From assembly GCF_003010955.1 (NCBI RefSeq), contig NZ_PGGO01000001.1, positions 1 to 64,000 on the forward strand: a DNA stretch of 64,000 nucleotides, written 5' to 3'. A program made the translations under genes and the position numbers. This stretch comes from Phyllobacterium brassicacearum. GTDB lineage: Bacteria; Pseudomonadota; Alphaproteobacteria; Rhizobiales; Rhizobiaceae. Shown piece after piece: positions 1 through 8,444 of the stretch; the first letter of the stretch is position 1, and every line of letters starts with the position of its first letter. Below the pieces are notes generated by a model. It saw only the letters and a program-made list of their open reading frames with translations, had not been told where the DNA came from and made no database searches.

Positions 1-30
1 CTCACGAAGATCATTGGAATAGGGTCGCGT

Positions 31-63
31 CATGGATGCTGGCCTCCAATCCCAGCATCCATG
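31..63. repeat. Perfect 12-bp inverted repeat (hairpin)
   Basis: CATGGATGCTGG (31-42) and its exact reverse complement (52-63) are separated by 9 bases. No T-run follows on either strand, so this is not a classical terminator. It lies just upstream of a decayed gene tail and its role is unknown. Confidence 0.55.
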
Positions 64-150
64 ATGAATCACATATCAACTGATTTGGGAATCCCGGTGC
101 GATTCCGACAAGCAATGATCCGCTCTAGCCTCGATGGGACGAGAAAGTAG

Positions 151-228
151 GTCCAGGGTTGTGACTTCTACACATTTCGCGACGGCAAGGTCACCCGCAA
201 GGATTCATACTGGAAAATCGTGGAGTAG
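151..228 (+). pseudogene. C-terminal remnant of a SnoaL-like / NTF2-fold protein
   Basis: In frame with the TAG stop at 226-228 the sequence reads DFYTFRDGKVTRKDSYWKIV, which looks like the C-terminal strand pair of SnoaL-like (nuclear transport factor 2 superfamily) proteins. The same frame is interrupted by a TAG at 148-150, and the codons before that (133-147, DGTRK) still look family-like. Further upstream nothing recognisable remains and no start is visible. I read it as the tail of a dead gene. The family assignment is from memory of its typical C-terminus and could be wrong. Confidence 0.45.
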
Positions 229-273
229 GAGCCCCTCCCCGCAAGGCCGGCCGATCGTGTCCGGCACCCGGAC

Positions 274-660
274 TTACGGCCGTGATCCGCAATAGCGCAT
301 GAGTTCCCGCTCATTTTGAAACTCTGCCTTCATGATGTTCTCGAAAGCGCGCATATGCCGATCGACAACCGGCTGCGGCAGCGATGTCTCTTTGAGCGAT
401 TGCAGATAGCTGCCATAAGCCAAACTCTTCGGAAACAAGTGATCGCCGCATAGTTCGTACGAACCACGGGCCAAGGCAGCGTATGCGATGTAGCCTGCAT
501 CCTTACGTGTGATGCCGTCTGCGACCATCTCACGGATATGTGCTTCAAACTTTTCCCCAAACAGGTATTCAGCATAACTTGCAGCATGAGAGCTGCCTGA
601 AAGGGCCGCAAACATGCCGATTCCAAACAACGCAAGTCGCGTATTGATAGCTGCTGTCAT
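274..660 (-). CDS. Small secreted protein of unknown function
   Basis: The 128-residue product has an N-terminal signal peptide (residues 1 to about 26, hydrophobic LALFGIGMFAALSG, then an SHA-A cleavage site). The mature part is about 100 residues, helical-looking, with two cysteines. The start is the ATG at 658-660 because GGAGGAG lies six bases upstream; the longer reading would use TTG inside that ribosome-binding site. It is monocistronic and no family is recognised. Confidence 0.65.
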   Translation of the reverse strand: MTAAINTRLALFGIGMFAALSGSSHAASYAEYLFGEKFEAHIREMVADGITRKDAGYIAYAALARGSYELCGDHLFPKSLAYGSYLQSLKETSLPQPVVDRHMRAFENIMKAEFQNERELMRYCGSRP

Positions 661-1037
661 TGATCGCTCCTCCAATCAGCCCGAGCTTGCAAGAGAGCCT
701 GCCACGGATCATACCGTGCGCGTGGGAACTACATGGAACAAAACCATGATCGGCACAGACGCTGTGGCCGGCGACTTTGCTGCTAATACCGAAGTCGTCA
801 TGATTGGTCGCATTATGGCCCGTCTTAAATGCCTATGCAAAGGCAAAGGACACGTCAATCCTTGACAAGCGTGAGATGATAACCTGGCAAACGATAATTT
901 CGCTTGAAGTTGCCACACGCCAACATACACTTTGAGTCTGGCGAATGCAGTTCCAAAGGGATGGCATTGCTCTTCTAGTATGCGCCCATCGGGCGCGCGA
1001 TCCAGTTGTGTAACCATACGAAATAGGAGGACAAGCC
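661..1037. other. Intergenic region, no gene recognised
   Basis: The 377 bases between two divergent small genes contain only weak, compositionally poor reading frames. I see no tRNA-like fold or long inverted repeat. It presumably holds the divergent promoters. Confidence 0.4.
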
Positions 1038-1328
1038 ATGAATCCGGTCGCGAACAATCGTATTGCGCGAAACGTATACCCAATGCGAAAGCTAATGATA
1101 ACAGTCGCCACCGTCGCGGCTCTGGCCGGCTGCACAACAACCGAAAAAGACGTCTCCGTGGGCGCCGCTGCCGGCGCCATCATTGGCGGCATTGCAGACG
1201 GCGGAGAAGGTGCTTTGATTGGCGCCGGAGCCGGCGCGCTTACCGGTCTGCTGGTCCGCAACCTCCGGAACGGGTACTGCCAATACCGGGACCGGAACGG
1301 CCGCATCTACACGGCACGCTGCCGATAA
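1038..1328 (+). CDS. Small glycine-zipper lipoprotein
   Basis: The 96-residue product carries the lipobox LAGC (cysteine at about residue 32) after a hydrophobic stretch, then a glycine/alanine-rich segment (AAAGAIIGGIADGGEGALIG) of the glycine-zipper type seen in small outer-membrane lipoproteins, and a short basic tail ending CQYRDRNGRIYTARCR. AGGAGG at about 1026-1031 supports the ATG at 1038. A start at residue 16 (1083) would give a more typical 17-residue lipoprotein signal but lacks a ribosome-binding site. Function unknown. Confidence 0.7.
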   Translation: MNPVANNRIARNVYPMRKLMITVATVAALAGCTTTEKDVSVGAAAGAIIGGIADGGEGALIGAGAGALTGLLVRNLRNGYCQYRDRNGRIYTARCR

Positions 1329-1438
1329 ACGCAGCATCCGGAGTGCAAAATGATAGGGTGTGGGGCTGCAAATCGGCGCCGCTCGTTAGTCCGAACAGGC
1401 TACTGCCGGAGCGCAGGCATTCTGATACCGTTTGAACC

Positions 1439-1753
1439 ATGGAAGATTACAAACTGTTCAAAATCGTCTCTGTCCTGCGCGACGGCAAGGCCATAGGCAT
1501 CACCTCTGCCTATGATGCTGCGAAATACATATTGGAGAATTGGCCGCAGGACGAAAGTGGGCCAAAACTGACGACAGCCAAGGCTATCCTGTTGAAATGC
1601 CTGGCCGGTGAATGCTCGGCTGCTGTTGCCCGCGTGGCATTCGTCGAAGCGGCGAAAGAAGCGCGCATCTTCCTGGAGACTCAATCGCGGCCGGCAGCGA
1701 CAGGAAGGCCTCAGCACTGGCATAGAGCGAAGGCGCGGATCGCGAAACGTTGA
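1439..1753 (+). CDS. DUF982 domain protein
   Basis: The 104-residue product matches the DUF982 pattern found mainly in rhizobia: a strand with aromatic and basic residues, a helix with AAKYILENWP, a second helix around AILLKCLAGE, then VARVAFVEAAKEA. No catalytic motif or signal peptide is seen. DUF982 proteins are small, usually multicopy and without established function. The C-terminal basic tail beyond about residue 85 is variable. Confidence 0.7.
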   Translation: MEDYKLFKIVSVLRDGKAIGITSAYDAAKYILENWPQDESGPKLTTAKAILLKCLAGECSAAVARVAFVEAAKEARIFLETQSRPAATGRPQHWHRAKARIAKR

Positions 1754-1810
1754 ACATCGAGGCTCCCGGAATATGCTATAATTCTCGGCCGTTTTGATGG
1801 AGCACTCATC

Positions 1811-1936
1811 TTGAAGTTTAGTAAAGTTCCTCGTCACCACCACATGCCGCAGTTGGATAAAGCGGACTTCATTCTATTGGCCTTTGTCGTCGCTTCAGTT
1901 GCTCTTGCGATGGGCTTCCATGCGCTCATGAGCTGA
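1811..1936 (+). CDS. Small single-span membrane protein (41 aa)
   Basis: A TTG-initiated frame encodes 41 residues: a basic histidine-rich N-terminus (PRHHHMPQLDK) followed by one transmembrane helix (FILLAFVVASVALAMGF). GGAG lies eight bases before the TTG. An internal ATG at 1844 is an alternative. No family is recognised; support rests on the ribosome-binding site and the clean membrane helix. Confidence 0.4.
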   Translation: MKFSKVPRHHHMPQLDKADFILLAFVVASVALAMGFHALMS

Positions 1937-2094
1937 CTGAGCTTCGAAAGGTGCAGCAAAGTCCTGTCTTCAATCGAGCGGCGTTCTGCCTTTGGCCGGT
2001 ATCAACCAGTGCATCCGTTACGCCCTTGCCTTTGGCGATAGTCTGGGCGAACTTCCTATGCCGTGCGCGCAACATTGAGCGAGGGAGAGCAGCC

Positions 2095-2298
2095 GTGATT
2101 GCAGCTTACATAGATGAGTTCATTATGTTTTGCGCCGGACTATGGATGACAGCCGTAGGTTTCGGCTATCTTTCGTTTCCCACCCCAGGTCAAGGTGCCC
2201 AGAACGCCTGGCTTGGAAACCTCGTAAACCATTTCAGATGGATGGGACCGCTATTGCTGGTAATTGCCATCATTCTGGCCATCGCCTCACCGGCTTGA
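2095..2298 (+). CDS. Small two-span membrane protein
   Basis: The frame is open from 1951, but the protein-like part begins at the GTG at 2095 just after GAGGGAGAG. The 67-residue product has two hydrophobic segments (FIMFCAGLWMTAVGFGYLSF and MGPLLLVIAIILAIASPA) separated by a short polar loop. The upstream 48 codons have no signal or ribosome-binding site. Function unknown. Confidence 0.5.
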   Translation: MIAAYIDEFIMFCAGLWMTAVGFGYLSFPTPGQGAQNAWLGNLVNHFRWMGPLLLVIAIILAIASPA

Positions 2299-2360
2299 TC
2301 AGCTAATCCTTGAATTTGTCAGAGCGTTTGCCTGTCTGCACGGGTGGCTGGGAGGATCTC

Positions 2361-2687
2361 ATGCGGGCACTTGTTCACGCAGCGATTGTAAGCACGATTG
2401 CTTCCGTTGTTTACGCTGATACGGCACCTCAATTTCCCAATGCAACCGAGACCAATGAGCAATTGACCGATCTCTGGCGGGCTGCCGACAACGCTTGCAA
2501 ACATCGAAACAGCGAAGATGTGCGTGTGGCCGTCGGTTGTCTTTCACGCTCGATCTATGGCGCGGCGCTAAACGAGCGCGGCGTTTGCCTTGGTAAAGAC
2601 GGGCAATCGAACGCCGATATGCAATGGCACAAATGCGAGAAGGATTCACTTCGCTTCCCGCCCTTCACTGTTCCGTCATATCAGTAG
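2361..2687 (+). CDS. Small secreted cysteine-containing protein
   Basis: The 108-residue product has a signal peptide (RALVHAAIVSTIASVVYA, cleavage near YA-D). The mature part has four cysteines (KHRN context, VGCLSRS, GVCLGKD and HKCEKD), suggesting disulfides in the periplasm. GGGAGG six bases upstream fixes the ATG at 2361; the open frame extends to 2310 without support. The next gene starts 10 bases later, so the two may be co-transcribed. Family unknown. Confidence 0.6.
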   Translation: MRALVHAAIVSTIASVVYADTAPQFPNATETNEQLTDLWRAADNACKHRNSEDVRVAVGCLSRSIYGAALNERGVCLGKDGQSNADMQWHKCEKDSLRFPPFTVPSYQ

Positions 2688-2697
2688 GATCTTCACG

Positions 2698-2937
2698 ATG
2701 CGCTACATCTACGTGTTGGGGATCGCAATCGTTCTTGTTCCGGTGTGCGCCCTTCTCGGATACTTCATTGGTTATCTGTTTGCTCCGCTTTTGTTTGCGG
2801 ACGACCTGCATCCAGATTTCTATGAGCATGACCGCCAATTGACCGGCGCCGTCTACGGCATTCCGCTTGCGGGAAGCGCCATCTATTCCGGCGCTCTCTA
2901 TCTGATTTGGCGTCTTACGAGACGTGCGCGAAGTTGA
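2698..2937 (+). CDS. Small two-span membrane protein
   Basis: The 79-residue product has a long N-terminal hydrophobic helix (YVLGIAIVLVPVCALLGYFI), an acidic loop (DDLHPDFYEHD) and a second hydrophobic segment ending in basic residues (RLTRRARS). The start at 2698 follows a weak GGA-type site and lies 10 bases after the preceding gene's stop. No family is recognised. Confidence 0.5.
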   Translation: MRYIYVLGIAIVLVPVCALLGYFIGYLFAPLLFADDLHPDFYEHDRQLTGAVYGIPLAGSAIYSGALYLIWRLTRRARS

Positions 2938-3088
2938 GTTTTGAGGGACCGATCCGCGTCAAATGCCACGAAAATGTGTTTCGAGGATTGAAAGCAGGAG
3001 CATCACGGTCCAAACTATTAGCGGCAGCCGAAGGTTGCCGCCTCCAGCTGTACGGTTACGCCAAACTCCAGTCAACGAGGAGATTCAG

Positions 3089-3415
3089 ATGGCAGCAAAG
3101 ATTCGGAAAGTGACGTTCGTCGCCAAATCTGAAACTGAAGTCGACGGTGTCCTACTGCCCCCCGGGAAGTATCAAGGTATCGAGAGACACATCCTGGATG
3201 ATGATGAAGCGTTGCCTGCCCCCAAGTATCAGATGAACCTTACCGAAGAGGACCTGAAAGGCATCCGTGGATTGGAGGATTTCCGCGGCGCTATCATCGA
3301 TGCGACGTCGAGCGTGGAGGACGGATCCTTGAAAGTCTCCCCTGCCGCTGTCAGGGCGTGGTTGGCGACTACGATCTTCGGGCAATTGCGGCTTGGCAGT
3401 GGACCAAGGGCATGA
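3089..3415 (+). CDS. Hypothetical cytoplasmic protein
   Basis: The 108-residue product has no signal or membrane segment. It opens with a basic strand (AAKIRKVTFVAKSETEVDG) and VLLPPGKYQGIE, then acidic helices (NLTEEDLKGIRGLEDFRG). GAGGAG at 3077-3082 supports the ATG at 3089 rather than the longer frame from 2963. The first half looks like a small beta fold. I do not recognise the family. Confidence 0.6.
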   Translation: MAAKIRKVTFVAKSETEVDGVLLPPGKYQGIERHILDDDEALPAPKYQMNLTEEDLKGIRGLEDFRGAIIDATSSVEDGSLKVSPAAVRAWLATTIFGQLRLGSGPRA

Positions 3416-3771
3416 GGTAATCGCAATTTGGGACTGACCTTTGTGAAGGATTTCCATAGCAGGAATTCATGACGCCGGGCTCATGGGCTCAGCGAACACT
3501 CCCTCTCCTTTCTGCAGCAGCCCCCCAGTCACGGCTGACACTGTGCACCGCATCAGGTTGAATTCGAACCGACCTGCTGATTATTGCGATCTGCATCCAT
3601 AGAAAATACAATAACGCGCCATTGTTTTTCGATTTTCTACAGCAACTCATCATTCAAAATTACTTCAAAACTACATCGTTTTACGAAACAATAATGTAAC
3701 TGCTCTTCATCAAAATGTTACTATCATCGACTTAAACTCTTATATTATTACTTATTGAGGAGGAATATCAA
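3416..3771. other. AT-rich leader / promoter region upstream of the RTX gene
   Basis: The last 170 bases (about 3600-3771) are much more AT-rich than their surroundings and contain no reading frame. A strong ribosome-binding site, GAGGAGGAA, lies just before the RTX start at 3772. No clear -35/-10 pair stands out. The first part shows nothing recognisable. Confidence 0.4.
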
Positions 3772-4821
3772 ATGAGTCAATTCACAGATAGCCATTCTGA
3801 GTTTTACACGTCAGAGTTCGAACGTTTAACTCGGCTTTTCTTCCCGGATCAAGGAGAAAACGACGGGAATCCCGCCATTTCATTGGCCGCTCCGAGTGGC
3901 GCGCTGCACGGCACGCAGGCGGACGACTGGCTCACTGGTGGCGCGGAGGATAACCTGATCGCGGGCTGGGATGGCAACGATCACCTCGTCGGAAACCGTG
4001 GAAATGACAGTTTGGATGGGGGGTCCGGTGAGGACTGGCTCTCTGGAGGAGACGGCGACGACCGCATCAATGGCGACGATGGAATTGACCGCATTGGTGG
4101 TGGCAATGGCGATGATAAAATCAGCGGGGGTAACGACGACGATTTCATCGCTGGTGGTGATGGAGAAGATTGGCTGAGCGGCGGCGCCGGCGACGATATG
4201 CTCGAGGGCGGTTGGGGACCCGACCTTCTCTGGGGTGGGGATGGAAACGATCTCCTCGTTGGCGGTCCTGGCCAGGATGTTATCGTGGGCGGCGCGGGTA
4301 ACGACACGATCGTCAGCAACGGCGGTGGTAATGTAATCTCTGGCGGAGACGGCATCGACACGCTGGACTATTCGCAAGCCACCGACCCGGATGGCGTGGG
4401 ACGTGATTTCGTGCTCGATGTGGAAAATTACGTCGGCAGCCGCTTCAATGATACAATCGTCGGGAATGATGCCGATAATGTCATAGATGGAGGTGATGGC
4501 GCCGACACGATGACTGGCGGCAACGGCGCGGATACCTTTCGTTTTTCCAGCCAATCACCTGGAGTCGATACGATAACTGATTTCAGTTCGAGCGAAGGTG
4601 ACCGGATCGATCTGTCAGCGCTTTTTGCAGGCGCGCACGGCGAAGGCGAGCCTTCACTCCAAATGTTCAGGGCGCCGGCTGCAATGTCTGATCAAGCTGC
4701 ATCGTCGAACAATCATTGGACAGTTGAAGCGGATATCAATGGCGACGGGATCGCTGATTTCTTGCTCGAAGTCCATGCGAGCCAGGACCACGACATATCG
4801 GCCGACGATTTCATTACGTGA
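3772..4821 (+). CDS. RTX calcium-binding protein (hemolysin-type repeats)
   Basis: The 349-residue acidic protein has no N-terminal signal. About residues 45-200 form tandem nonapeptide repeats of the GGxGxDxLx kind (GGDGDDRIN, GGAGDDMLE, GGDGNDLLV), which wind into a calcium-binding parallel beta-roll. A second cluster (GGDGADTMTGGNGADTFRF) leads into VDTITDFSSSEGDRIDLSAL, the pattern of serralysin-type C-terminal domains used for type I secretion. No protease, lipase or toxin domain is present. No type I secretion genes lie nearby, so export would need a system encoded elsewhere. Ligand and role are unknown. Confidence 0.85.
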   Translation: MSQFTDSHSEFYTSEFERLTRLFFPDQGENDGNPAISLAAPSGALHGTQADDWLTGGAEDNLIAGWDGNDHLVGNRGNDSLDGGSGEDWLSGGDGDDRINGDDGIDRIGGGNGDDKISGGNDDDFIAGGDGEDWLSGGAGDDMLEGGWGPDLLWGGDGNDLLVGGPGQDVIVGGAGNDTIVSNGGGNVISGGDGIDTLDYSQATDPDGVGRDFVLDVENYVGSRFNDTIVGNDADNVIDGGDGADTMTGGNGADTFRFSSQSPGVDTITDFSSSEGDRIDLSALFAGAHGEGEPSLQMFRAPAAMSDQAASSNNHWTVEADINGDGIADFLLEVHASQDHDISADDFIT

Positions 4822-5027
4822 CGCAAGGGCATGTGAGTCTTGAGAATTGCTTAATCTGGTCAGGGCTCGATAAAAACGCGGCTGGCGACGATACGCTGGG
4901 TCAAATTCGACGGCCGCCAAGACATGCCAACCGAGTACAGTCACCAGCCGAAGAGCAGCAACTCGGCAGTGCCATTAATCGAAAACATTGCAGACAGACT
5001 CAACATGGCTCTGTCCAGTCGAGCGGA

Positions 5028-5540
5028 TCATTCGGTACGCCGTAGCTTGAGCGCAACGGGCGTGCCGCTGCTGATGGTCTGGTAGACGACGCAGTAGCGC
5101 TCAGTGAGTTTGACGAGTTGGGCAAGCTCTTCTTGCGAGGCCTCTGTTTCGATGTCGAAGACCAGCCGAATCTGCGCAAAACCAACCGGCACATCCTTGG
5201 AAACGCCGAGCGTGCCCCGGAAATCGAGGTCCCCTTCCGCAGAGACGACACCGGATTTAAGCGGGATATCGAGCGCCGTCGCCACGGCCTTCAAAGTAAC
5301 GCCGGCGCAGGCAACAAGCGCTTCGAGCAACATGTCACCGGAGCACAGTTCGAGACCGGTTCCGCCGGTCGCCGGATGGAGCCCCGCGACCGCAAGGAGC
5401 CTTCCAGTTTCCACTTTGCACGCGATGTTCTGATCGTCGAGTGTACCGCGGGCTTTCAACGTGATGTATGCGTCTTCCGGATTGGCTTTATAGCGTTCCT
5501 TGATCGGAGCCTGAATTGCGCGCAGCACGGTAGCTTCCAT
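5028..5540 (-). CDS. OsmC/Ohr family protein
   Basis: The 170-residue product has the OsmC-like layout: an N-terminal antiparallel sheet, then a central helix with the conserved cysteine in ALVACAGVTLKAVATAL, and a second cysteine in LTERYCVVYQTI. OsmC and Ohr proteins reduce organic hydroperoxides with this cysteine pair; some relatives have other substrates. The start is taken at 5540 (MEATVL); the upstream ATG at 5573 would add 11 residues with no clear ribosome-binding site. It stands alone, convergent with nothing and divergent from the DUF1194 gene. Confidence 0.8.
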   Translation of the reverse strand: MEATVLRAIQAPIKERYKANPEDAYITLKARGTLDDQNIACKVETGRLLAVAGLHPATGGTGLELCSGDMLLEALVACAGVTLKAVATALDIPLKSGVVSAEGDLDFRGTLGVSKDVPVGFAQIRLVFDIETEASQEELAQLVKLTERYCVVYQTISSGTPVALKLRRTE

Positions 5541-5744
5541 CGTGGTACCCTTTCCGCACTCTGAGTGTCTCACGATTGTCCTGCATCAGCATATTATCAA
5601 GCGATATCTTTCCGGATCGCGTGCCATGGTGGGCGACAACCGAGCTGGCAGCAACATCAATTGCCGGTATAGTCGTGGTACTCGCCGCTCGTTGAGACTT
5701 GCGGCTCAGCCGGATAACTCAATGAGGTGACTGGGGACAAGGTA

Positions 5745-6539
5745 ATGAGACTGCAATGGGCGGTTATTGCCTCCTTTTTAGCCCTGGGCGGGAGTAGTTC
5801 TGCCGAACAGTATCCAATGGCCGTAGATCTCGAACTGGTTATTGCCGTTGACGTCTCCTATTCGATGGGTATCGAAGAGCAGCGAGTTCAACGTGCAGGC
5901 TATGCGGCGGCGTTCCTAAGCCCCGAAATCGTCAGGGCCTTGCGCGGCGGAGCACTCGGCAAAATTGCGGTGACCTATGTTGAGTGGGGTGGCTCGGCCA
6001 TTCAGGTCGTTCCGTGGACCCCCATTGACAGTGCAGCATCTGCGGCTCGATTTGCCGAGGAGTTGCGCCGACAGCCGATGAGGCGGATATCCTTTACATC
6101 CATCTCAAATGCTTTGGCGTTCGCGAGAGAACTTATTCGATCCAACAGATATCAAGCGAGTCGCCGTGTCATTGATGTGTCCGGCGACGGACCCAACAAT
6201 GCTGGAGCTCCGGTGTCGGTCGCCCGCAATGCGTCCATCGCCGAGGGGATCGTCATCGACGGTCTGCCGATCATGTTGGAGAAAGCACCGGATTCGGCGT
6301 CGATTCCGGATATCGATGTCTATTACGAAAAATGCGTCATCGGCGGGGACGGAGCATTTGTATTGAGAGCTACGGATATCCGCCACTTTCCGGAGGCAAT
6401 TCGCCACAAGCTCGTGAGAGAGATTTCAGGGCTCAAGTTAAGCGGCGTTCCGCAATTGGGATTGCAGCGCGTGCAATACACGGAACCATACAACTGCCTT
6501 GTGGGCGAAGAACTTCAGGAACAGTCGATCGGAAAGTAG
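5745..6539 (+). CDS. DUF1194 domain secreted VWA-like protein
   Basis: The 264-residue product begins with a signal peptide (LQWAVIASFLALGGSSSA) and continues with LELVIAVDVSYSM, a DxSxS metal-ion-dependent adhesion site as in von Willebrand A domains, and later RRVIDVSGDGPNN. This is the DUF1194 pattern, common in Rhizobiales periplasmic proteins of unknown role. The ATG at 5745 follows GGGGACAAGG; an upstream GTG at 5727 is possible. Two late cysteines (YEKCVIGG, YNCLVG) may pair. No partner gene is adjacent. Confidence 0.8.
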   Translation: MRLQWAVIASFLALGGSSSAEQYPMAVDLELVIAVDVSYSMGIEEQRVQRAGYAAAFLSPEIVRALRGGALGKIAVTYVEWGGSAIQVVPWTPIDSAASAARFAEELRRQPMRRISFTSISNALAFARELIRSNRYQASRRVIDVSGDGPNNAGAPVSVARNASIAEGIVIDGLPIMLEKAPDSASIPDIDVYYEKCVIGGDGAFVLRATDIRHFPEAIRHKLVREISGLKLSGVPQLGLQRVQYTEPYNCLVGEELQEQSIGK

Positions 6540-6698
6540 GTGCGCGTATCCAACGAGAAAATGGTTGGCAGAAGGCGACTTCGAATGGGTCGATTGAACA
6601 GGCCGCTGGCGCCGATTGTCCAAGTCAATGGCGGAGAAGATGCCGGCGCTATGCTAACAAGTACAGTCGGGAACGCGTCCGAGGAAGGGTGGGCTTCC

Positions 6699-8444
6699 TC
6701 AACCGCCATAAAGGTAGTTCGGAAGCCACAGCGTTATGCCGGGCCAGACGTACATGATGATCATGCAAACGATGACGATCAGCATGTAAGGCATCATGCC
6801 TGCGAATATCTGATTGAGTGTGACATGCGGTGGGGAGACACCCTTTAGATAGAAGGCCGACATTGCGACGGGGGGTGACAGGAATGCGGCCTGCAAATTC
6901 ACGAAGACCAGCACTCCCCAAAGAACCGGGTCGATGTTGAAATGCTTCAACATCGGTAGAAAGATTGGCACGAAGATGATGATGATCTCGGTCCATTCGA
7001 GCGGCCAGCCGAGAATGAATATGATTGCTTGCGACAAGATCATGAACTGTATGGGTGACAGGTCAAGCGACAGGACCCATTGCTCGAGCAGCGCCTGACC
7101 GCCGAGAATTGCGAAAACAGCCGAGAACAGTGCCGATCCAACAAAAAGCCAGCACACCATGGCCGTGGTCTTCGCGGTCAGAAACACCGCCTCCTTGGTG
7201 CGCTTCCAATTAAGCGTTCGGGCCTGGAACGCCAACAGAAATGCACCCGCGGCCCCCACGGCAGCCGACTCGGTAGCCGTCGTGATTCCAAACAAGATGA
7301 CGGCGAGCACGACCGCGGTGAGAATGCCAAGCGGCATGACGGAGGCGGTCAGAAGCTTCACGACCTCAAGCCGGGAGGCGTCCATATTCCGATAATAACG
7401 GACGAGTATCACAGCAGCGATTGCCGCGATGATAGCGAACGAGACGTAGAAACCTGTCGCAGGCCCAGCAGCCGCGACCGGTCCGGCCTCCGTCACCGGC
7501 GAGCCCAGCTGCTCCAGGCCTGCCGGTGCTTCGGCATCGGCCGATGCTTGCTGATGGATCACGACATACCACCACACCAGCAACAAGGTGCCCGCTGTCA
7601 GCGCGAAGGGTATCAGCGCAGCACAGAAATTCTTGAGCAGCTTCCCATAAGTCAGCGGTCCGTTCTCCGCCGTGAGTGCCATCGCCCTTGCCGGCGAGAC
7701 CAACGCCGAAAAAAGTCCAACCAACATGTTACGTGAGTAGATCGTCTGAAAGCTTCGCATCCAGGCTGGCACCGGTACCTTGGTTTGTTCCTCCGGCAAG
7801 GGCGGAGCGATCCTGGGATTGATGGTCGCCCAGGCGAGAATGTAGACGAGATAAAGGAAAGCCAGGAAAAAACCGGGGAACATGGCGGCGGCATAGAGCT
7901 TAACGACGGACTGCCCCGCGACTGCCGCATAGACGATGATCATGACCGAAGGTGGGATCAGGATACCCAGTGTGCCACCCGCCGTGATCACGCCGGAAGC
8001 GAGCTTGACATCGTATCCTGCCCGCAGCATCGGGTTGAATGCAATCACTCCCATCAAGACTACCACCGCCCCAACGAGACCGCTGGCGATACCCCAGAAC
8101 GTGCAGACGATGAGTGTCGCAACGGCCAACGACGCCGGCACACGCCGGAACGAAAGCTGGATGCTGTAGAACATCTTGTCGACTAATGCTCCGCGTTCCA
8201 TCACGTAACCCATGAGTACGAACAGCGGGATGGATATCAGAACGTCGTTGGTCATGGCGCCATAGGTGCGCTGGACCATCAGATCGAAGACGCGATTGTC
8301 GATCCAATGTTCCGCAGGGTTGTAGAACGCGTAGAACCCGAAAAACATGCCGAGGCCCATCAGGGTGAAGGCCGTCGGAAATCCCATGATGATAACGACC
8401 ACGATGAGCATGAGCATCGTGATTCCGAGAATTGGATCGGTCAC
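6699..8444 (-). CDS. dctM: TRAP transporter large permease (DctM) with an insertion
   Basis: The 581-residue, many-span inner-membrane protein is the large subunit of a tripartite ATP-independent periplasmic transporter, driving sodium-coupled uptake of an organic acid. Features include SIPLFVLMGYVMERG, the GTLGILIPPSVMIIVYA motif and a late NLQAAFLSPPVAMSAFYLKG. Usual length is about 430 residues; the extra length is a segment at roughly 215-365 holding a soluble stretch and extra hydrophobic spans between the two halves. Its start overlaps the dctQ stop by four bases (ATGA), so translation is coupled. Confidence 0.9.
   Translation of the reverse strand: MTDPILGITMLMLIVVVIIMGFPTAFTLMGLGMFFGFYAFYNPAEHWIDNRVFDLMVQRTYGAMTNDVLISIPLFVLMGYVMERGALVDKMFYSIQLSFRRVPASLAVATLIVCTFWGIASGLVGAVVVLMGVIAFNPMLRAGYDVKLASGVITAGGTLGILIPPSVMIIVYAAVAGQSVVKLYAAAMFPGFFLAFLYLVYILAWATINPRIAPPLPEEQTKVPVPAWMRSFQTIYSRNMLVGLFSALVSPARAMALTAENGPLTYGKLLKNFCAALIPFALTAGTLLLVWWYVVIHQQASADAEAPAGLEQLGSPVTEAGPVAAAGPATGFYVSFAIIAAIAAVILVRYYRNMDASRLEVVKLLTASVMPLGILTAVVLAVILFGITTATESAAVGAAGAFLLAFQARTLNWKRTKEAVFLTAKTTAMVCWLFVGSALFSAVFAILGGQALLEQWVLSLDLSPIQFMILSQAIIFILGWPLEWTEIIIIFVPIFLPMLKHFNIDPVLWGVLVFVNLQAAFLSPPVAMSAFYLKGVSPPHVTLNQIFAGMMPYMLIVIVCMIIMYVWPGITLWLPNYLYGG

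Noticed and set aside
3880-4554. Minus-strand frame opposite the RTX repeats with regular repeats of its own
   Set aside because: The periodicity is inherited from the RTX nonapeptide repeats on the coding strand.
5542-5730. Plus-strand 62-codon frame between the OsmC and DUF1194 genes
   Set aside because: It overlaps the OsmC start region, has no ribosome-binding site and a low-information translation.
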